This document shows positions 19,969-22,743 of a stretch of DNA of 22,743 bases, one piece after another. The stretch comes from an uncultured Oscillospiraceae bacterium (lineage in GTDB: Bacteria > Bacillota > Clostridia > Oscillospirales > Ruminococcaceae). Positions within the stretch are counted from its first letter, which is position 1. Each line of letters begins with the position of its first letter. The DNA is taken from the NCBI GenBank assembly GCA_934481355.1, contig CAKSPH010000037.1, positions 1 through 22,743 on the forward strand. The letters are read 5' to 3'. The notes under the pieces were generated by a model, which was given only the letters and a program-made list of their open reading frames with translations, was not told the origin of the DNA and ran no database searches. The translations under genes were made by a program, and so were the position numbers.

Positions 19969-20817
19969 ATGAAATTTGCACTCAGGTATTACAGGACGCT
20001 TGTTTCCGGGGCTTTCAGGCTCGCACGGGTATTTGTGGCGGTGTTTTATGTTTATTTTATAGCGTCCATTGGCATCTCGCTGGCAAAGTACGGCTTTGAC
20101 AGCTCCATCATCTTCAATATTGTCACGCTGTTCGTTCCGCTGGTCGTTGTGCTTATCGCGGGTGCTGTGATGGAGATAAGGTCATATCCCTATCTTAAAA
20201 CAATGAACTCCTGCGGATACTGTGCGGAAACTCTGGAGCAGTTCCTAAAGATCCAGAAGGGCAGACCGATGAACTACAAGACCACGCTCCAGTATGCCGC
20301 GCTCCTGCACGGAATGGGCAGGACTGAGGAAGCCTGGAAGCTCCTCTGCGGCATGGAGATACCCGAAAAGGACGTGATAAACCGCGTGGGTCGGTTCTAT
20401 CAGATGGAGCTGTGCGCCATAAAAATGGGGCGCCGCGACCTCGCGGACAACATCTGGAACTCAAATTCCGCGCTGATAGATAAGTGCCGCGCCGGAGGGC
20501 AGGACACCTGCCGCATTCCGCTGCTCATGCTCACGATGATATACGCGGACTGCTTCGCGGGGCGCTGCGAGAGGGCTCTGGAGCAGCTCGACGGGTTCCT
20601 TGGCGGAAAGCTCCCGGCGGACATTGACGACCTGCTGACGGAGTTCCACATTATCCGGGTGTATCTCCTGAATTCCCACGGCAGACGCGATGAAGCGCAG
20701 CGCGAGGAGGAGCAGACCCGCGCGATGATATCCGGCAAGACCTTTCTGTTCGATTTCGACAAGCAGCGCTGCATGAACGACCTCGGCAGGGCTGCCGCCG
20801 GAATACTTCCGGTCTGA
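19969..20817 (+). CDS. Membrane protein with helical-repeat soluble domain, T-box controlled
   Basis: A 282-aa protein of unknown function. Two membrane helices (about 21-42 and 54-75) are followed by a 200-residue soluble part of paired helices resembling TPR repeats: YAALLHGMGRTEEAWKLL, YQMELCAIKMGRRDLADNIW, YADCFAGRCERALEQLD and VYLLNSHGRRDEAQREEE each have the small-residue and A/L spacing of a TPR helix pair. It probably acts as a scaffold at the cytoplasmic face. ATG 19969 is chosen for the TTTGGAGG site directly after the T-box terminator. Being the first gene behind a T-box, its expression should follow the charging state of a tRNA, which is unusual for a protein that is not a synthetase, biosynthetic enzyme or transporter. 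The Nudix gene starts 29 bp later. Confidence 0.85.
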   Translation: MKFALRYYRTLVSGAFRLARVFVAVFYVYFIASIGISLAKYGFDSSIIFNIVTLFVPLVVVLIAGAVMEIRSYPYLKTMNSCGYCAETLEQFLKIQKGRPMNYKTTLQYAALLHGMGRTEEAWKLLCGMEIPEKDVINRVGRFYQMELCAIKMGRRDLADNIWNSNSALIDKCRAGGQDTCRIPLLMLTMIYADCFAGRCERALEQLDGFLGGKLPADIDDLLTEFHIIRVYLLNSHGRRDEAQREEEQTRAMISGKTFLFDFDKQRCMNDLGRAAAGILPV

Positions 20818-20845
20818 GATGGAAAACTAACCGCGAGGTGATGAT

Positions 20846-21337
20846 ATGCAGTTCAGATTCTGCCCGCAGTGCGGCGTGGAGCTTACCGGCAGGAAAATAG
20901 GCGACGAGGGCGAGGTGCCGTTCTGTGAAAACTGCGGGCGGCCGTGGTTCAGCTTCTCCTACCCGTGCGTTATATGCCTGCTCCATGACGGGGCGGGGAA
21001 TTACGCGCTGATACAGCAGACTTACGCGACAAAGAATTTCGTCTGCGTGGCGGGGTTCATTCACGCGGGAGAGACCGCCGAGCAGACCGCCCTCCGCGAG
21101 ATACGCGAGGAGACCGGTCTGGAGCCCCGTGAGCTCCGCTACGTCGGAAGCTGGTACTACCCGAAGCATGATAATCTCATGCTTGGCTACGCCTGCCGGG
21201 TGGAGCGCGGAGAATTCCGGCTGAGCGAAAGCGAGGTAAAGACCGCCGGGTGGTTTGACGAGAGCGGGGCGCGGGAGCTCCTCAGCCACGGGACGATAGG
21301 AAAACAGCTTCTTGACAGATGGCTTGAAATTAACTAG
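20846..21337 (+). CDS. Nudix hydrolase, NudC-like with zinc ribbon
   Basis: A 163-aa enzyme. A zinc ribbon is formed by Cys-6/Cys-9 and Cys-27/Cys-30. The Nudix box, G-x5-E-x7-REuxEExGu, is complete from Gly-70 to Leu-92 (GFIHAGE ... REIREETGL). After it comes GSWYYPKHDNLMLGY, which resembles the SQPWPFPxS array of NADH pyrophosphatases but lacks the Gln-Pro, so the substrate may be NAD(H), another dinucleotide or capped RNA ends. It is shorter than full NudC proteins because the N-terminal domain is missing. GAGGTG precedes the ATG. It lies between the T-box-controlled membrane gene and tyrS, 29 bp and 122 bp away. Confidence 0.9.
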   Translation: MQFRFCPQCGVELTGRKIGDEGEVPFCENCGRPWFSFSYPCVICLLHDGAGNYALIQQTYATKNFVCVAGFIHAGETAEQTALREIREETGLEPRELRYVGSWYYPKHDNLMLGYACRVERGEFRLSESEVKTAGWFDESGARELLSHGTIGKQLLDRWLEIN

Positions 21338-21351
21338 CCGCATTTGCGGCG
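21338..21351 (+). other. Small hairpin after the Nudix gene
   Basis: GCCGCATTTGCGGC is a compact stem-loop directly after the stop. It has no T-run, so transcription probably continues toward tyrS. Confidence 0.5.
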
Positions 21352-21366
21352 GGAGGGGTGATATCA

Positions 21367-21414
21367 ATGGAAATTAAAAGAGTTTCCATCGCTTATGGGA
21401 GCTTGTCCCGATAA
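21367..21414 (+). CDS. Possible 15-codon leader ORF before tyrS
   Basis: ATG at 21367 behind an excellent GGGAGGGGTG site opens a 15-codon frame (MEIKRVSIAYGSLSR) ending 45 bp before tyrS. Its start codon lies in a stem, ATGGAAA (21367-21373) with TTTCCAT (21383-21389). It may be a leader peptide or a decayed gene start; it has a single Tyr codon, so classical attenuation is not evident. Confidence 0.3.
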   Translation: MEIKRVSIAYGSLSR

Positions 21415-21432
21415 CACAAAAGGTAATATTAA
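21403..21432 (+). promoter_or_regulatory. Weak candidate promoter for tyrS
   Basis: TTGTCC (21403-21408), 18-bp spacer, TATTAA (21427-21432), in a locally AT-rich stretch. It would give tyrS expression independent of the T-box. Confidence 0.3.
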
Positions 21433-21459
21433 AATTAAACATAACAAGGAGTAACACAA

Positions 21460-22668
21460 ATGACGCTTTATGACGAATTAGTAGCGCGCGGACTCATCGC
21501 GCAGGTGACCAACGAGGAAGAGATCAGGAAGATGATAAACGAGGGCAAGGCGACCTTCTACATCGGATTTGACCCGACCGCGGATTCCCTGCACGTCGGA
21601 CACTTCATGGCTCTGTGCCTGATGAAGAGACTCCAGATGGCGGGCAACAAGCCCATCGCGCTCCTGGGCGGCGGCACCGGAATGATCGGCGACCCCTCCG
21701 GCAAGTCCGACATGAGAAAGATGCTCACCCCGGAGACTATCCAGCACAACATCGACTGCTTCAAGAAGCAGATGAGCCGCTTCATCGACTTCTCTGACGG
21801 CAAGGCTATCATGGTAAACAACGCGGACTGGCTGATGAACCTCAACTACATCGACGTTCTGCGCGAGGTAGGCGCGTGCTTCAGCGTAAACAAGATGCTT
21901 TCCTTCGAGTGCTACAAGCAGCGCTGGGAGCGCGGTCTGACGTTCCTGGAGTTCAACTACATGATAATGCAGAGCTACGACTTCTATATGCTGTTCCAGA
22001 AGTACGGCTGTAATATGCAGTTCGGCGGCGACGACCAGTGGGCTAATATGCTGGGCGGCACCGAGCTCATCAGAAAGAAGCTCGGCAAGGACGCCCACGC
22101 CATGACCATCACCCTGCTGCTGAACTCCGAGGGCAAGAAGATGGGCAAGACCGAAAAGGGCGCCGTATGGCTCGACCCGGAAAAGACCTCTCCGTTCGAG
22201 TTCTTCCAGTACTGGAGAAACGTTGCGGACGCGGACGTAATGAAGTGCATAAGAATGCTTACGTTCCTGCCTATCGAGGAGATAGAGGCAATGTCCGGCT
22301 GGGAGGGCAGCCAGCTCAACAAGGCTAAGGAGATTCTCGCGTACGAGCTGACAAAGCTGGTCCACGGCGAGGAGGAAGCCGACAAGGCTCTCGAGGCGGC
22401 GAAGGCTCTGTTCGGCGGCAACGGCGGAAATTCCGCGAATATGCCTACCACCGAGCTGGAGCTCCCGGACGGCGCAATCGGAATACTCGACCTGCTGACC
22501 GCGACAAAGCTCGCCGGCTCCAAGCGCGAGGCGAGAACCCTCGTAGCTGGCAAGGGCGTTGCTGTCAACGATGTTGTCATCGAGGACGCAAACGCGCAGA
22601 TAACCGTTGACCCGGAGGTAATTATCCGCAAGGGCAAGAAGATCTACCACAAGGTCGTTCGTAAGTAA
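21460..22668 (+). CDS. tyrS: Tyrosyl-tRNA synthetase
   Basis: A 402-aa class I synthetase that charges tRNA-Tyr, usually as a dimer. The Rossmann domain has the HIGH-type motif HVGH (45-48) after GFDPTADSL, the tyrosine-binding GGDDQW near residue 190, and the KMSKS-type loop KMGKT (227-231). The C-terminus (about 335-400) is an S4 RNA-binding domain: KLAGSKREARTLVAGKGVAVND. Length is normal for the bacterial TyrS group with KMGKT. ATG 21460 has AAGGAG 8 nt upstream. It is third in line behind the T-box at 19717-19957, with 122 bp between the Nudix stop and this start, so it may be under that T-box, under a local promoter, or both. Confidence 0.96.
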   Translation: MTLYDELVARGLIAQVTNEEEIRKMINEGKATFYIGFDPTADSLHVGHFMALCLMKRLQMAGNKPIALLGGGTGMIGDPSGKSDMRKMLTPETIQHNIDCFKKQMSRFIDFSDGKAIMVNNADWLMNLNYIDVLREVGACFSVNKMLSFECYKQRWERGLTFLEFNYMIMQSYDFYMLFQKYGCNMQFGGDDQWANMLGGTELIRKKLGKDAHAMTITLLLNSEGKKMGKTEKGAVWLDPEKTSPFEFFQYWRNVADADVMKCIRMLTFLPIEEIEAMSGWEGSQLNKAKEILAYELTKLVHGEEEADKALEAAKALFGGNGGNSANMPTTELELPDGAIGILDLLTATKLAGSKREARTLVAGKGVAVNDVVIEDANAQITVDPEVIIRKGKKIYHKVVRK

Positions 22669-22743
22669 TATTAGCAGGGACTGCCAAAAAACCTATAAAA
22701 TTTGCGCGTAGCGCTATGAAAGTTTTCGGTCCAGCCTCTAATT
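22669..22743. other. Unassigned 3' flank
   Basis: The last 75 bp hold no gene that I can support and no clear terminator for tyrS. GCGCGTAGCGC near 22707 is a weak partial palindrome. The terminator may lie beyond the window. Confidence 0.4.

Noticed and set aside
21478..22650. 390-codon minus-strand frame opposite tyrS
   Set aside because: Mirror of tyrS codons; composition (Leu/Val/Ala/His-rich) and lack of a ribosome site mark it as a shadow.

Overview
The window looks like chromosomal DNA of a Gram-positive gut or rumen bacterium of the Clostridia (a Ruminococcus-like Oscillospiraceae is my best guess). Reasons: strong AGGAGG-type ribosome sites, TTGACA/TATAAT promoters with 17-bp spacers, a T-box riboswitch, and secreted plant-polysaccharide hydrolases. 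The assignment is inference; there is no rRNA or tRNA here. Base composition splits the window in two: about 1-5400 is visibly AT-rich, and the rest is GC-rich with many GCG/GGC codons.

Region 1 (1-about 5415) is the right-hand end of an integrative element whose left end lies outside the window. It carries two unrecognised genes (35-724, 762-992), an XRE-type repressor divergent from a small lipoprotein plus a multi-pass membrane protein (shared intergenic region with a perfect 10-bp inverted repeat over the -35 box), a WYL-domain regulator, and a tyrosine recombinase reading inward from the end. Immediately outside, 5416-5535 encodes the last 39 residues of a rubrerythrin-family protein with no start, followed by its terminator. 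The element therefore appears to have integrated inside the 3' part of a rubrerythrin gene.

Region 2 (5536-11182) holds a small unknown protein, a cardiolipin synthase, a lipoprotein GH74 xyloglucan hydrolase and a VanW-family protein. The convergent pairs share bidirectional hairpin terminators. VanW has four 11-bp-periodic repeats just upstream of its -35 box.

Region 3 (11183-15240) has a possible short terminated transcript, an AraC-family regulator and, downstream of it, a large secreted and membrane-anchored GH59-type glycosidase. The GH59 promoter carries two similar half-sites exactly 20 bp apart, which fits control by the neighbouring AraC protein. With GH74 nearby this suggests attack on galactosylated xyloglucan or other plant galactans.

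Region 4 (15285-18304) is a two-gene minus-strand operon, MBOAT O-acyltransferase then DHHW-family protein, the usual pair for O-acetylating an extracellular polysaccharide.

Region 5 (18305-22743) is aromatic amino-acid and tyrosine related: a class I DAHP synthase, a MITE-like inverted-repeat element, a complete T-box leader, a two-TM protein with a helical-repeat soluble part, a NudC-like Nudix hydrolase, and tyrosyl-tRNA synthetase. The T-box sits in front of the membrane protein rather than directly before tyrS, and its specifier can be read in two registers.
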